Positions 1 through 9,397 are shown, counted from the stretch's first letter. The stretch: 64,000 nt of DNA from Ensifer adhaerens (GCF_020035535.1 NZ_CP083349.1:930001-994000); one strand, 5' to 3'. Notes: generated by a model from the letters alone, not told the origin. Numbers and translations are program-made.

Positions 1-1631
1 TTAAGAATGGCCCGCACGGCGGTCATCTGGCCCTGGCCACCGTCGATGAGGATGACATCGGGCCAGGCGGGGAAGGCGCCGTCATCGGTCGGCTCGGCGC
101 TCCTGTCCGGCTTGCCTTCTTCCTTGAGCAGTCGCGAAAACCGCCGCGTCATCACCTCGCGCATCATGCCGAAGTCGTCGCCTGGCGTGATGTCGGTCGA
201 TTTGATGTTGAACTTCCGATACTGGCCTTTGACGAAACCTTCCGGCCCCGCCACCACCATGCCGCCAACGGCGTTGGTGCCCATGATGTGGGAGTTGTCG
301 TAGATCTCGATGCGGCGCGGTGTGCGTTCGAGCTTGAAGGTTTCCGAAAAGCCTTCAAGCAGCCTCGACTGGGAGGCGGTTTCCGCCAGCTTGCGGCCAT
401 GGGCTTCACGCGCATTGGCAAGCGCGTGGTCGACGAGATCCTTCTTCTCGCCGCGCTGCGGCACCTGGATCGCGACTTTGTATCCGGATTTCTCGCTGAG
501 CGCCTGGCCGAGCAGTTCCTGTTCTTCCACGGCTTCGCAAAGCAGGATCTGCCGTGGACAGGGCTTGTCATCGTAAAACTGCGCAAGGAACTGCGAGAGC
601 ACCTCAGCTGTCGGCAGCGAGGGGTCGGCCTTCGGGAAGTAGGCGCGGTTGCCCCAGTTCTGGCCGGTGCGGAAGAAGAAGACCTGGATGCAGGAAATGC
701 CGCCTTCGTGGTGGATCGCAAAGACATCCGCTTCCTCGACGCCGGCGGGATTGATGCCCTGATGGCTCTGGACGTGGCTGAGTGCCGCCAGACGGTCGCG
801 GTAAAGGGCCGCCCGTTCGAAGTCGAGGTTCTCGGCGGCCTCGCCCATGGCGGCGGCAATCGTCGCCTTCACCGCCTGGCTCTTGCCCGAGAGAAAGTCC
901 TTGGCCTCCTGCACCAGCTCCGCATAGCCCTGATCGCTGATTTCGCCGGTGCACGGCGCCGAACAGCGCTTGATCTGGTAGAGCAGACAGGGCCGCGTGC
1001 GCGTCTCGAAAACGCTGTCGGTGCAGGTCCGAAGCAAAAAGGCGCGCTGCAGCGAATTGATGGTGCGGCCGACGGCGCCGGCCGACGCGAACGGACCGAA
1101 GAAATCGCCTTTGCGACTGCGCGCGCCGCGATGCTTGTAGAGCGCCGGCGCCCGGCTGTCGCCGGTGACCAGGATATAGGGAAACGACTTGTCGTCGCGC
1201 AAAAGCACGTTGAAGCGTGGGCGCAAGCGCTTGATCAGGTTTGCTTCGAGCAGCAGCGCCTCGATCTCGGTGCGCGTGGTCACGAACTCCATGTTCGCCG
1301 TTTCGCGGACCATGCGCGCGATACGGTTGGAGTGGCCGCGCCCCTGGGCATAGTTGCTCACACGCTTCTTCAGGCTGCGCGCCTTGCCGACGTAAAGTAC
1401 GTCGCCGGTCTCGTTGAACATGCGGTAGACGCCGGGACCGTTTGGCAACAGTTTGACGAAGGCCTGGATCAGCTCCGCGCCTTTCAAGCCGTCCATTTCG
1501 GCGTGATTCTCGTTCCACTCGACCGGCGGCGCAGCGTTTGTGCTTTCTGCCGCTTCGACCAGATCGTCGTCGTCTTCCGTCTCGGTACCGTCGTAGAGGA
1601 TGCCGCCGTCGGCCGGCACGCGTCCATTCAT
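1..1631 (-). CDS. uvrC: UvrC, excinuclease ABC subunit C (partial, C-terminus beyond window)
   Basis: UvrC makes the dual incisions in nucleotide excision repair after UvrAB has marked the lesion. About 543 residues are present before the frame runs off the left edge. After a roughly 55-residue N-terminal extension comes the GIY-YIG nuclease (GVYRM near 67-71, LYVGKA near 79-84), then the UvrB-binding region, then the start of the RNase H-like second nuclease ([26 protein letters not shown] and [11 protein letters not shown]). The C-terminal HhH region is outside. The ATG overlaps the stop of the upstream SDR gene as ATGA, so the two are probably translationally coupled. Family and frame are certain; only the end is missing. 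Confidence 0.97.
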   Translation of the reverse strand, partial: MNGRVPADGGILYDGTETEDDDDLVEAAESTNAAPPVEWNENHAEMDGLKGAELIQAFVKLLPNGPGVYRMFNETGDVLYVGKARSLKKRVSNYAQGRGHSNRIARMVRETANMEFVTTRTEIEALLLEANLIKRLRPRFNVLLRDDKSFPYILVTGDSRAPALYKHRGARSRKGDFFGPFASAGAVGRTINSLQRAFLLRTCTDSVFETRTRPCLLYQIKRCSAPCTGEISDQGYAELVQEAKDFLSGKSQAVKATIAAAMGEAAENLDFERAALYRDRLAALSHVQSHQGINPAGVEEADVFAIHHEGGISCIQVFFFRTGQNWGNRAYFPKADPSLPTAEVLSQFLAQFYDDKPCPRQILLCEAVEEQELLGQALSEKSGYKVAIQVPQRGEKKDLVDHALANAREAHGRKLAETASQSRLLEGFSETFKLERTPRRIEIYDNSHIMGTNAVGGMVVAGPEGFVKGQYRKFNIKSTDITPGDDFGMMREVMTRRFSRLLKEEGKPDRSAEPTDDGAFPAWPDVILIDGGQGQMTAVRAIL

Positions 1632-2392
1632 TCCACTATCTCCCTGATGTCGGGCGTTTCCCAGGCGAGGTGTTGGCCCCCGTCGAGCGCGATCATCTGT
1701 CCGGTGATCGACGGTGTGTCGAACAGGAACCGGATCGTCCGTCCGAATTCGTCGAGCGTCGGCCCGCGTTTGAGAATCAGCGCATCGACCTGCGCCTCAA
1801 AATCCCCAGGGTCCTGCCGTTCGTTCGGCAGCGTCGGCCCGGGGCCGATGCCGTTGACGCGGATGCGCGGGGCAAGCGCCTGCGCCATGGTCCGGGTTGC
1901 CGTCCACAGCGCCGACTTGGACAACATATAGGAATAAAAGCGCGGATTGGGAGCCCAGACGCGTTGGTCGATGACATTGATAATGAGACCATTGGCGCCG
2001 GCCGGAAGCTGCCCGGCGAAATCGCGCGCCAATAGGGAAGGAGCCTTCACATGCAGGGCGAAGTGCTGATCCCAGATTGATTCGTCGAAAACGTCGAGGC
2101 TGTCCTTCTTGAAAACCGAGGCATTGTTGACCAGCAGATCGAGAGAACCGAGCGCCTCGGCGGCGCGAGCAATGAGCGTCGAGGTCTCCGCCGTATCGGT
2201 GAGGTCAGCGCGAAGCGCGACCGCCTTCGTTCCAGCTCCGGTGAGAGCCGTGGCCAGCGCTTCCGCTTCGTCAAATGAGGCGTCGGCATGGACAGCGACC
2301 GCAAAACCATGTGCCGCAAGATCCTCAACTATAGCTTTGCCGATCCGCTTGGCGCCCCCGGTCACGAGGGCCGCCTTCAGTGCTTTCTTCAA
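1628..2392 (-). CDS. SDR oxidoreductase, pteridine-reductase (FolM-like)
   Basis: A 254-residue short-chain dehydrogenase/reductase, the normal length for the family. The NAD(P)-binding motif TGGAKRIG is at 11-18, NNAS at 89-92 and the catalytic pair is Y155xxxK159. Where most SDRs carry the catalytic serine this one has Asp142 (IINVIDQ). An Asp here, together with an Arg in the glycine motif, is typical of pteridine reductases such as PTR1 and FolM. A role in reducing dihydropterins or a similar pterin is therefore inferred. It is the first gene of a short operon with uvrC (4-bp ATGA overlap). The substrate is not provable from sequence. Confidence 0.85.
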   Translation of the reverse strand: MKKALKAALVTGGAKRIGKAIVEDLAAHGFAVAVHADASFDEAEALATALTGAGTKAVALRADLTDTAETSTLIARAAEALGSLDLLVNNASVFKKDSLDVFDESIWDQHFALHVKAPSLLARDFAGQLPAGANGLIINVIDQRVWAPNPRFYSYMLSKSALWTATRTMAQALAPRIRVNGIGPGPTLPNERQDPGDFEAQVDALILKRGPTLDEFGRTIRFLFDTPSITGQMIALDGGQHLAWETPDIREIVE

Positions 2393-2759
2393 CGTTTCAT
2401 CCCGCTTTTTCGAATCTTCGCGTCAGCGGACGAAGATATAGGCAAGAAACGTGAGGCTGAAACACTCCCTGACAGTTCCTTGCGGAAAAATTAATGGAAT
2501 TGGCGTAAATTGTATTATTTTGAAGTCTTATAGTATAACTTTCGTTAATCTTGAAATATGGTTAACAAATCCCCTGTGGCTCCAAAGCAACATCAAATTT
2601 TGGGCGTGATTGTGCCACCAAAATTTCACATTTTGGCTCTTGTGAATCCTCATTTGCTGGCCAATTTCAGCTCAACCGGGCGGGTTAATTGAAAGTTGTC
2701 CGATGTTTCACTGTGGGACCCCAAGCCCGCGGCGCATCGGTACGAAAAGGAGAATATTT
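2393..2759. other. AT-rich intergenic region, divergent promoters
   Basis: This gap separates the SDR-uvrC operon (minus) from the RopB-like porin gene (plus). Positions 2490-2600 are far richer in A+T than the rest of the window, with several TTAA and TTTTG tracts, as expected for promoter DNA. I could not settle on one -35/-10 pair. No convincing ORF or RNA gene is visible. The 3' end carries the porin ribosome binding site AAAAGGAG (2745-2752). Confidence 0.5.
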
Positions 2760-3398
2760 ATGCGTACGCTCACCACCACCCTCATGGCTTCCGCCATGAC
2801 CCTCATCGCCTTCCAGGCCGCCCAGGCTGCAGATGCGATCGACGAAGTTCCGGCAGCTCCGCAGGCCGAATACACCGAGCCGGCAGTGAAGAACTGGTCG
2901 GGCGCCTATGTCGGTGGTACCGCCGATTGGCACCATGGTCAGCATGACGCGACCGGCAGCAACACGGCAGCTGGTTTCGGCGGCGGTCTCTACGGCGGCT
3001 ACAACGTACAGAGCGGCCAGCTGGTATACGGCGGTGAAGCCGATATCGGTTACTCCGGCCAGGATTCGACCAAGGGCAACCTGCGCATGAAGCAGGGCGT
3101 CAACGGCTCGCTGCGCGCTCGCGTCGGTGTCGATCTGAACCCGGTACTGCTGTACGGCACCGCCGGTCTCGCTGTCGGCCAGGCCAAGGGCAGCGTTGGT
3201 GGCGCTTCCGACACGAACACCATGGTCGGCTGGACCGCCGGTGCTGGCGCGGAAACCTTCGTCACCGACAACATCACCGCACGCGTCGAGTACCGCTACA
3301 CGGACTACGGCTCGAAGGACTTCAAGATGGGCGGCACCAACGTGTCCTCCGGTTACGACGAGCACAGCGTTCGCGTCGGTATGGGCGTGAAGTTCTGA
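2760..3398 (+). CDS. Outer membrane beta-barrel protein, RopB/Omp25 family
   Basis: A 212-residue exported protein. The start at 2760 is chosen because AAAAGGAG lies 7 bases upstream and a clean signal peptide follows (hydrophobic core, AQA|ADA near residue 24). The mature part is a small eight-strand-type porin-like barrel: NWSGAYVGG opens the barrel, glycine- and aromatic-rich alternating strands follow, VEYRYTDYGSKDF lies near the end, and the C-terminus is VGMGVKF with the final Phe used for outer membrane insertion. Omp25/RopB proteins are abundant surface proteins of Brucella and rhizobia. A monocistronic unit is indicated by its own leader and the terminator just downstream. Confidence 0.9.
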   Translation: MRTLTTTLMASAMTLIAFQAAQAADAIDEVPAAPQAEYTEPAVKNWSGAYVGGTADWHHGQHDATGSNTAAGFGGGLYGGYNVQSGQLVYGGEADIGYSGQDSTKGNLRMKQGVNGSLRARVGVDLNPVLLYGTAGLAVGQAKGSVGGASDTNTMVGWTAGAGAETFVTDNITARVEYRYTDYGSKDFKMGGTNVSSGYDEHSVRVGMGVKF

Positions 3399-3421
3399 TC
3401 GGCTTTTGCCGGATCAAAAAG

Positions 3422-3447
3422 AAGGCCGGGGTGACCCGGCCTTTTTT
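3422..3447. terminator. Rho-independent terminator between porin and GST genes
   Basis: AAGGCCGGG, a short loop and CCCGGCC followed by six T form a strong stem and U-tract just after the porin stop. The A-rich left flank (AAAAAGAAGG) lets it also serve the converging GST gene. Confidence 0.85.
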
Positions 3448-3475
3448 ATGTCCTAACGTTTGTCAGGCTGATTTT

Positions 3476-4066
3476 TTAGGCCTTGAACTTGGAATAGTCG
3501 GGGAAGTGCTTTTCGAACTTCGCCGGCCAGTTCTTGAGCTTGGCACGGCCGCGCTGCCACTCGCCGCTGAAGCGCAACTCGATGTAACGCAGCATCGCCG
3601 CAAGGGCGAAATGCCCGGCATGAAGCTTGGCTCCGGTCTTCGGCAGATTGGCGTTCAGGTGGTCGAGACTGCGTTCCACCTTTTCCCATTGCCGGTCGAT
3701 CCAGGGCTGATGCACCTTTTCCGGCGGGTGCGAGCGCTTCTCGTAGACGATCGCGAGTAGGCTGTCGCAGACGCCGTCGCACAAGGCTTCGAGGATCTCG
3801 ACGTCGGTCCGCTTACCCGCGTTCTTGGGGTAGAGCATGCCCTTGGTGTCCCGATCGATGAAATGCATGATCGCACGGCTGTCGTAGACCGAACGGCCAT
3901 CGTCGAGGATGAGCGTCGGTATTTTGCCGAGCGGATTATTGGCGATCAGTTCCGGGGGATTGGCACCGGTGTCGGTTAGCGCGCTGTCCGCCGAAAACCC
4001 GGCATAATGCGCGGCCATCCGAACCTTGTTCGAATAGGGCGAAGCGGGCGAGTACAGTATCTTCAT
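3476..4066 (-). CDS. Glutathione S-transferase family protein
   Basis: A 196-residue cytosolic GST. The N-terminal thioredoxin-like half starts MKILYSPASPYSNKVRM, with the Ser/Tyr region that contacts glutathione, a cis-proline motif NPLGKIPTL near 44-52, and DSRAI near 63-67 that binds the gamma-glutamyl part. The all-helical C-terminal half follows. It resembles the short bacterial YibF-like group. It would conjugate or reduce an unknown electrophile; no neighbour suggests a substrate. It stands alone between the terminator at 3422-3447 and the RNase T2 gene. Confidence 0.88.
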   Translation of the reverse strand: MKILYSPASPYSNKVRMAAHYAGFSADSALTDTGANPPELIANNPLGKIPTLILDDGRSVYDSRAIMHFIDRDTKGMLYPKNAGKRTDVEILEALCDGVCDSLLAIVYEKRSHPPEKVHQPWIDRQWEKVERSLDHLNANLPKTGAKLHAGHFALAAMLRYIELRFSGEWQRGRAKLKNWPAKFEKHFPDYSKFKA

Positions 4067-4135
4067 CGAACGTCTTTCTTTCCAGGAATTGCGGTTTTCA
4101 AGGCGAGCATCGTTTGCGTTCCGATCCCCCGCCAG

Positions 4136-4855
4136 CTACGGCGCCGGGGGCAGGGACACATTGTCTTTCCGGCAGGCCTGGCGATCGACAGCCGGGCAGG
4201 ATCGGAAGTTCAGCGATTTGTCGAAGCAGATCCGGATTTCTTCGAGCCTGTTGCCTTCACAGGTAACGGCGACGGCATCCTTCGTCATGCCGGGATTTTT
4301 GGCGACGAGCGCGCCTTCGATCGCGTTGACGGACAAATTGGTCTGCTGCCGGGGTGGTGAGAGTTCCGGCGGCAGCGCAAGCCGGTTCCACGCGGCGCGG
4401 GTGACGGCGAAATAGTCCTCCTGGCTGAGGCCCGAGCAAGTGCCGTGCTTGCGCCATTGATGGCCGATCAGACCCATGGACGGGATGAGATCGAGATACT
4501 GCTTGCCGAGCGACGACGGCACACGATCGGATTGCCGCGTCGGGCAGAAGTCCGGATATCCTCTTTCGTTCTGGGGCCAGAGGCCGTGCACGATCAGGCC
4601 GCGATTGGATCCCGCCTCGCATTGGCTGGATTTTCCGTTGGGATCATTGTCGCCACACCAGGTCGGCGACCAGGACAGTGACAGCACGTAAAAATCGAAG
4701 CCGCTGCCGATCGGTACCGCGGCGGCTACATTCGCGCTGTCGCCTTTGGTTGTTGTCGGCGCTTTCTCGGTGTTCTGGTCACTGCAGCCGATCAAGCTTG
4801 CCGCAACGAAAAGCGCCGGCAAAAGCCGGCGCATAGTCCGGAGTAGTGGCGCCAT
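4136..4855 (-). CDS. Ribonuclease T2 family lipoprotein
   Basis: RNase T2 enzymes cut RNA through a 2',3'-cyclic phosphate and act outside the cytoplasm. This 239-residue protein has both catalytic signatures: CAS I IVHGLWPQ (88-95) and CAS II HQWRKHGTC (132-140). The two histidines, Trp and Lys needed for activity are present. The N-terminus is a signal peptide ending in a lipobox, LIGC (Cys24), followed by a polar linker, so it is probably a lipoprotein rather than freely periplasmic like E. coli RNase I. Translation may start at Met1 or Met8. Its start lies 2 bp after the stop of the upstream small secreted protein, so the pair form an operon. Confidence 0.9.
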   Translation of the reverse strand: MAPLLRTMRRLLPALFVAASLIGCSDQNTEKAPTTTKGDSANVAAAVPIGSGFDFYVLSLSWSPTWCGDNDPNGKSSQCEAGSNRGLIVHGLWPQNERGYPDFCPTRQSDRVPSSLGKQYLDLIPSMGLIGHQWRKHGTCSGLSQEDYFAVTRAAWNRLALPPELSPPRQQTNLSVNAIEGALVAKNPGMTKDAVAVTCEGNRLEEIRICFDKSLNFRSCPAVDRQACRKDNVSLPPAP

Positions 4856-4857
4856 GC

Positions 4858-5301
4858 TTATTGAAGCGATGCGCAGTGGGCGCCGTAGACGTACCAGGGA
4901 TCAAGCCCGCCGACGCAGAATTCGATGCTGCGGCCGACGCCGGCAAAGCCCCAGGGACGTTCGATGACATAGTACAGCGAGCGCTGATACCCGTCCGTCA
5001 TCACGGCGGTGGCGCGGCAATATTCGCGTTCGACCAGGTGCGTCTCGTCGCGGAGCTCCTGCCTGCTTTGGCCCGTGTTGCGGATCTCGGCGATCGACAG
5101 ATTGGCGTGGAGATAGTTCGCATCCCGGTATTCGAAGCGGGAGGTGATGAAGCCGAGCACCGACGCTTCGCTGCAAACACCGGTATCGTAGAAGGACTGG
5201 GCTGGAGCCCCGCCGATGTAGTCGGCGGCCATAGCGCTCGGCGCTGCGGCGCCGGCGAGCGAAAGCGAAATGAGAAGCTTGGCGGCGAGCGTGCGAGTCA
5301 T
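4858..5301 (-). CDS. Small exported cysteine-containing protein of unknown function
   Basis: A 147-residue protein with a clear signal peptide (cleavage after AMA, near residue 25) and four cysteines (43, 95, 129, 143) that could form two disulfides in the periplasm. The ATG at 5301 is preferred over an upstream TTG because GGGAG lies 6 bases before it. I do not recognise the family. It is translated 2 bp ahead of the RNase T2 lipoprotein, so it may act with it, for example as an inhibitor, chaperone or binding partner. That is inference from spacing only. Confidence 0.75.
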   Translation of the reverse strand: MTRTLAAKLLISLSLAGAAAPSAMAADYIGGAPAQSFYDTGVCSEASVLGFITSRFEYRDANYLHANLSIAEIRNTGQSRQELRDETHLVEREYCRATAVMTDGYQRSLYYVIERPWGFAGVGRSIEFCVGGLDPWYVYGAHCASLQ

Positions 5302-5352
5302 GGGCGTCTCCCTCAATCGTCACTCAAGATTGCGGCGTGTGGCCGCCGCCCG

Positions 5353-6222
5353 TCAAGCCCCTCCGGTTGCCTGTTCTTCACCGCGCAGCCAGAAGCAGCG
5401 CGAAGAGGCGAAGCGATCCTGCGCTAGCCGGGTTTTCAGGAACGGCAGCAGCAGATCGAGTTCGCCCTTCAGCGTGAACGGCGGGTTGACGATGATGAGG
5501 CCGGAGCCGGAAAGCCCGGTGGTTTCCCGGTCGCTTCTGACGGACAGTTCGGCGCAGAGCATCTTCGGAATGTCCAGCGCCTTCAGCGCCTCATGGAATG
5601 CCTTGATCGGCGCACCCTGCTTCAAGGGATACCAAAGGCAATAGACGCCGCCGGCAAAGCGGCGGTAGCCGCGCGCAAGGCCATCGGCGAGCCGTTCGTA
5701 TTCGCCCTCCTTTTCAAAGGGCGGATCGACGAGGATCAGTCCACGCTTTTCCTTCGGCGGCAGATGTGCGCCGAGCGCCAGCCAGCCGTCGAGCTCGGTA
5801 ACCCGGCTTTGGAAATCACCGTCGAAAAGCCGATGCAGCGTTTCGTAGTCGTCCGGATGCAACTCCATCGCCGAAAGCCTGTCCTGCGGACGGAAGAGCA
5901 TGCGGGCAAGCTTCGGCGAGCCAGGATAGAGTGTCAGCTCGGGCCCGGGATTGAGCGTGCGGATCGACTGTAGGTAGGGAGCGAGGATGGCAGCGATCTC
6001 GGCGGGCAACTCACCCTCGAGAAGTCGGCCGATGCCGTCGCGCCATTCCCCGGTCTTCTGCGCTTCCTCGCTGGAGAGGTCATAGAGGCCGATGCCGGCA
6101 TGGGTATCGAGCACCCGGAATGCCTTCTCCTTCTGCTGGAGATAGGTGACGAGCCGCGCCAGCACCGCGTGCTTCAGGACGTCTGCAAAATTGCCCGCGT
6201 GGTAGATGTGCCGATAGTTCAT
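5353..6222 (-). CDS. rlmJ: RlmJ, 23S rRNA (adenine2030-N6)-methyltransferase
   Basis: A 289-residue SAM-dependent methyltransferase that modifies A2030 of 23S rRNA. The opening MNYRHIYHAGNFADVLKH is highly typical of RlmJ. DTHAGIG (39-45) forms the SAM-binding loop and DPPF (166-169) is the N6-adenine methyltransferase motif IV. Length and ends match the family. It is transcribed away from the molybdopterin oxidoreductase gene with an 87-bp divergent gap. Confidence 0.95.
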   Translation of the reverse strand: MNYRHIYHAGNFADVLKHAVLARLVTYLQQKEKAFRVLDTHAGIGLYDLSSEEAQKTGEWRDGIGRLLEGELPAEIAAILAPYLQSIRTLNPGPELTLYPGSPKLARMLFRPQDRLSAMELHPDDYETLHRLFDGDFQSRVTELDGWLALGAHLPPKEKRGLILVDPPFEKEGEYERLADGLARGYRRFAGGVYCLWYPLKQGAPIKAFHEALKALDIPKMLCAELSVRSDRETTGLSGSGLIIVNPPFTLKGELDLLLPFLKTRLAQDRFASSRCFWLRGEEQATGGA

Positions 6223-6309
6223 GAGCGCCGCCGATGGCCCCGATCAATTGTTTCGATGGGTGGACGATTGGCTCTTTGAGCCCGTTTGTCGATGCCATAT
6301 AGAAAAGCC

Positions 6310-8427
6310 ATGAACGTTGCGACCCCCATCAAAGCAGAAAAATCGATAGGTCATTCGGTCTGTCCGCACGACTGTCCCTCCGCTTGCGCGCTGGAGGTGG
6401 ACCTGACCGCCGAGGGGCGGATCGGTCGCGTGCGTGGCGCTTCCGCCAACACCTACACCGCCGGTGTGATCTGCGCCAAGGTGGCGCGCTACTCCGAGCG
6501 CATCTACCATCCGGGCCGTCTCATGGTGCCGCAGCGCCGTAAGGGCTCCAAGGGCGAGGGCAGCTGGCAGGAGGTGAGCTGGGAAGCGGCACTCGACGAG
6601 ATTGCCGATCAGTTCATGCGCGCCGAGCAGAAGCATGGCGCAGAAGCCGTCTGGCCCTACTTCTATGCAGGAACCATGGGCCAGGTGCAGCGCGACTCGA
6701 TCGATCGGCTGCGTCACGCCAAGCGCTATTCCGGCTTCTTCGGCTCGATCTGCACCAACATGGCCTGGACTGGCTTGACCATGGCGACCGGCGCCTTGCG
6801 TGGTCCCGATCCGCGCGAGATGGCCAAGGCCGATTGTGTGGTCATCTGGGGCACGAACGCGGTCGCGACCCAGGTCAATGTGATGACCCATGCGGTGAAA
6901 GCCCGTAAGGATCGCGGCGCGAAGATCGTCGTCATCGACATCTACGACAATCCGACCGTCAAGCAGGCGGACATGGGGCTGGTGCTGAAGCCCGGCACCG
7001 ATGCAGCACTTGCCTGCGCCGTCATGCACATCGCCTTCCGTGACGGCTATGCCGACCGGGCCTATATGGCGAAGTTCGCGGACGACCCGGCCGGGCTTGA
7101 GGCGCATCTTCAGTCGCGCGGGCCGGAATGGGCCTCCGCCATCACCGGGCTTTCGGTCGAGGAGATCGAGGCCTTCGCCAAACTCGTCGGCACGACGCCA
7201 CGCACCTACTTCCGCCTCGGCTACGGCTTCACCCGCCAGCGCAACGGTGCCGTCGCCATCCATGCGGCGACCTCCGTGGCGACGGTGCTCGGCTCCTGGA
7301 AGCACGAAGGCGGCGGTGCCTTCCACTCCAACAACGATATCTTCAAGCTCGACAAGCGCGAGCTGATCGGCTCGGCCTTCCACGATCCGGATGTGCGCAT
7401 GCTCGACCAGTCGCAGATCGGCCGCGTGTTGACCGGGGACGCCGAAGCATTGCGCCATCGCGGACCGGTGACGGCGATGCTGATCCAGAACACCAATCCG
7501 GTGAACGTCGCCCCGGAGCAGCGGCTGGTGAAACGCGGCTTCCTGCGCGACGATCTCTTCGTCGCCGTGCACGAGCAGTTCATGACGGATACGGCTGCGG
7601 TCGCGGATATCGTGCTGCCGGCCACCATGTTCCTCGAACATGACGACCTCTATCGCGGTGGCGGCCACCAGCATATCCTGATCGGCCCCAAGGTAGTGGA
7701 GCCGCCCTCGAGCGTGCGCACCAACCTCTTCGTCATCGAGGAACTGGCCAAGCGCCTGGGCGTTGCCGACCATGCCGGCTTCGGCCTGACCGAGCGCCAG
7801 CATATCGATCGGCTGCTTGCCAATTACGGCATCGGTTACGAGGAGATGAGGCAAGAGAAGTGGCTGGACTGTCAGCCAGCCTTCGAAGACGCGCATTATC
7901 TCAACGGCTTCGGCCATCCCGATGGCAAGTTCCGCTTCAAGGCGGACTGGACGGGAACGCCTGCGCCGAACCGACCGCCGAAGTCCATGGGCATTCAGGG
8001 GCCGCACGCGGAACTGCCGGAGTTCCCTGACCACGTCGATCTGATCGAGGTGGCCGACGCCGAGTATCCATTCCGTCTCGCGACCTCGCCGGCCCGCTCG
8101 TTCCTCAACTCGACCTTTGCCGAGACGCCGTCCTCCATCCAGAAGGAAGTGCGCCCGGAAGTGATGCTCCATGCGGACGACGCAGAGGCGCTTGGCATCG
8201 CCGATGGCGATGTCGTCCAGCTCGGCAACCAACGCGGCGAGATCCGCCTGCATGCAAAGATCGGCGGGGGTACACGCCGCGGCGTCGTGATCGCCGAGGG
8301 GCTGTGGCCGAACGGCGCCCATCTCGACGGGGAGGGGATCAACGTGCTTACCGGTGCCGATGCCGTGGCGCCCTATGGCGGTGCCGCTTTCCACGACAAC
8401 AGGGTCTGGCTCAGGTTGGCGCGCTAA
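6310..8427 (+). CDS. Molybdopterin oxidoreductase with N-terminal 4Fe-4S site
   Basis: A 705-residue member of the DMSO reductase/formate dehydrogenase-type family. Cys18, Cys22, Cys26 and Cys55 (C-x3-C-x3-C-x28-C) bind a 4Fe-4S cluster. The central region binds bis-MGD (for example IWGTNAVATQ, QNTNPVNV, DIVLPATMFLEHDD), and the C-terminal molydop-binding barrel holds RLATSPARSFLNST and RPEVMLH. No Tat or Sec signal is visible, so it is probably cytoplasmic. No electron-transfer subunit is adjacent, so the partner and substrate are unknown. The ATG at 6310 is chosen from the position of the first cysteine; an in-frame ATG at 6292 is also possible. It may be co-transcribed with the transporter gene 33 bp downstream. 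Confidence 0.9.
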   Translation: MNVATPIKAEKSIGHSVCPHDCPSACALEVDLTAEGRIGRVRGASANTYTAGVICAKVARYSERIYHPGRLMVPQRRKGSKGEGSWQEVSWEAALDEIADQFMRAEQKHGAEAVWPYFYAGTMGQVQRDSIDRLRHAKRYSGFFGSICTNMAWTGLTMATGALRGPDPREMAKADCVVIWGTNAVATQVNVMTHAVKARKDRGAKIVVIDIYDNPTVKQADMGLVLKPGTDAALACAVMHIAFRDGYADRAYMAKFADDPAGLEAHLQSRGPEWASAITGLSVEEIEAFAKLVGTTPRTYFRLGYGFTRQRNGAVAIHAATSVATVLGSWKHEGGGAFHSNNDIFKLDKRELIGSAFHDPDVRMLDQSQIGRVLTGDAEALRHRGPVTAMLIQNTNPVNVAPEQRLVKRGFLRDDLFVAVHEQFMTDTAAVADIVLPATMFLEHDDLYRGGGHQHILIGPKVVEPPSSVRTNLFVIEELAKRLGVADHAGFGLTERQHIDRLLANYGIGYEEMRQEKWLDCQPAFEDAHYLNGFGHPDGKFRFKADWTGTPAPNRPPKSMGIQGPHAELPEFPDHVDLIEVADAEYPFRLATSPARSFLNSTFAETPSSIQKEVRPEVMLHADDAEALGIADGDVVQLGNQRGEIRLHAKIGGGTRRGVVIAEGLWPNGAHLDGEGINVLTGADAVAPYGGAAFHDNRVWLRLAR

Positions 8428-8460
8428 AAACAGGTTGTTCAACGACGGACGGAACCCTCC

Positions 8461-9354
8461 ATGAGCGGCGACCACCACCATGCAGATGTCAACAGCACGC
8501 CCGTCTCCCGGCTTTGGGCTTCGCTTGGCCTGACCGGCGGCTTCATGCTGGCCGAAGTCGTGGGTGGGGTGCTGACCGGCAGTCTGGCGCTGATCTCCGA
8601 CGCCATGCACATGTTGACCGACACGGCCGCCCTGGCGATCGCGCTCGTCGCCATCCATGTGGGCCGCCGCCCGTCCGACCTGTTGCGTACCTATGGCTAT
8701 GCGCGTTTCGAAATCCTGGCCGCCGCCTTCAACGCGCTGCTCCTGCTCGCCGTTGCCTTCTACATTCTCTACGAAGCCTGGAAGCGCCTGTCGGAACCGC
8801 AGGAAATCCAGTCGGGCGGCATGCTGGTGATCGCGATCATCGGCCTGCTCGTCAATCTCGCTTCGATGCGGCTGCTGACGAGCCACAAGGACGAGAGCCT
8901 CAACGTCAAGGGCGCCTATCTTGAGGTCTGGTCCGATATGCTCGGGTCGCTTGCCGTCATTGTCGGCGCGGCGGTCATCTGGTTCACCGGCTGGCAATGG
9001 GTGGACTCCCTGCTTGCGGTCGGTATCGGCTTCATGGTCTTCCCGCGCACCTGGGTGCTCCTCAAGGAGTGCGTCAACATTCTGCTCGAAGGCGTTCCGC
9101 CGGGCATGCGGCTCGCCGATGTCCACGCGACGATCGCGGCCGTGCCCGGTGTCACCTCGGTGCATGACCTACACCTCTGGGCAATCACCCAGAGCCAACC
9201 GTCGCTGACCGCCCATGTGGTGCTCGCCGAGGGCGTCGATGGCGAAACGGTGCGCCGGGCGATCGAGAGCCGTTTGCGCCAGGAGTTCGACCTGCACCAC
9301 ACGACCTTGCAGATGGAGCGCGAAGATCGCGCCGCAAAGGAACAAGTTCATTAA
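8461..9354 (+). CDS. Cation diffusion facilitator (CzcD/ZitB-like) metal efflux protein
   Basis: A 297-residue inner membrane proton/metal antiporter. It has a His-rich N-terminus (DHHH), six predicted membrane segments and a C-terminal cytoplasmic domain. The transport site in segment 2 is H50-x3-D54 (HMLTD), as in zinc exporters, but segment 5 reads E155-V-W-S-D159 where many zinc CDFs have H-x3-D. That may mark a subfamily with altered metal preference. ATG follows a GGAACC-type weak ribosome site 33 bp after the oxidoreductase stop. Zinc, cobalt or cadmium export is plausible; which ion cannot be told. Confidence 0.9.
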   Translation: MSGDHHHADVNSTPVSRLWASLGLTGGFMLAEVVGGVLTGSLALISDAMHMLTDTAALAIALVAIHVGRRPSDLLRTYGYARFEILAAAFNALLLLAVAFYILYEAWKRLSEPQEIQSGGMLVIAIIGLLVNLASMRLLTSHKDESLNVKGAYLEVWSDMLGSLAVIVGAAVIWFTGWQWVDSLLAVGIGFMVFPRTWVLLKECVNILLEGVPPGMRLADVHATIAAVPGVTSVHDLHLWAITQSQPSLTAHVVLAEGVDGETVRRAIESRLRQEFDLHHTTLQMEREDRAAKEQVH

Positions 9355-9397
9355 AGGCTGAGGCGGCTGGATTGGCCCGGCCGCAGAAGGATTTTGC

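Noticed and set aside
288..1931. 547-residue open frame on the plus strand
   Set aside because: It is antisense to uvrC, lacks any family similarity and arises from the high GC content.
2545..2565. Possible CtrA box (two TTAA motifs)
   Set aside because: The TTAA motifs are 13 bases apart rather than 7, so they do not fit the CtrA consensus.
6244..9165. 973-residue open frame on the minus strand
   Set aside because: It spans the molybdopterin oxidoreductase and CDF genes in antisense; its His/Asp/Arg-rich composition is typical of a shadow frame.
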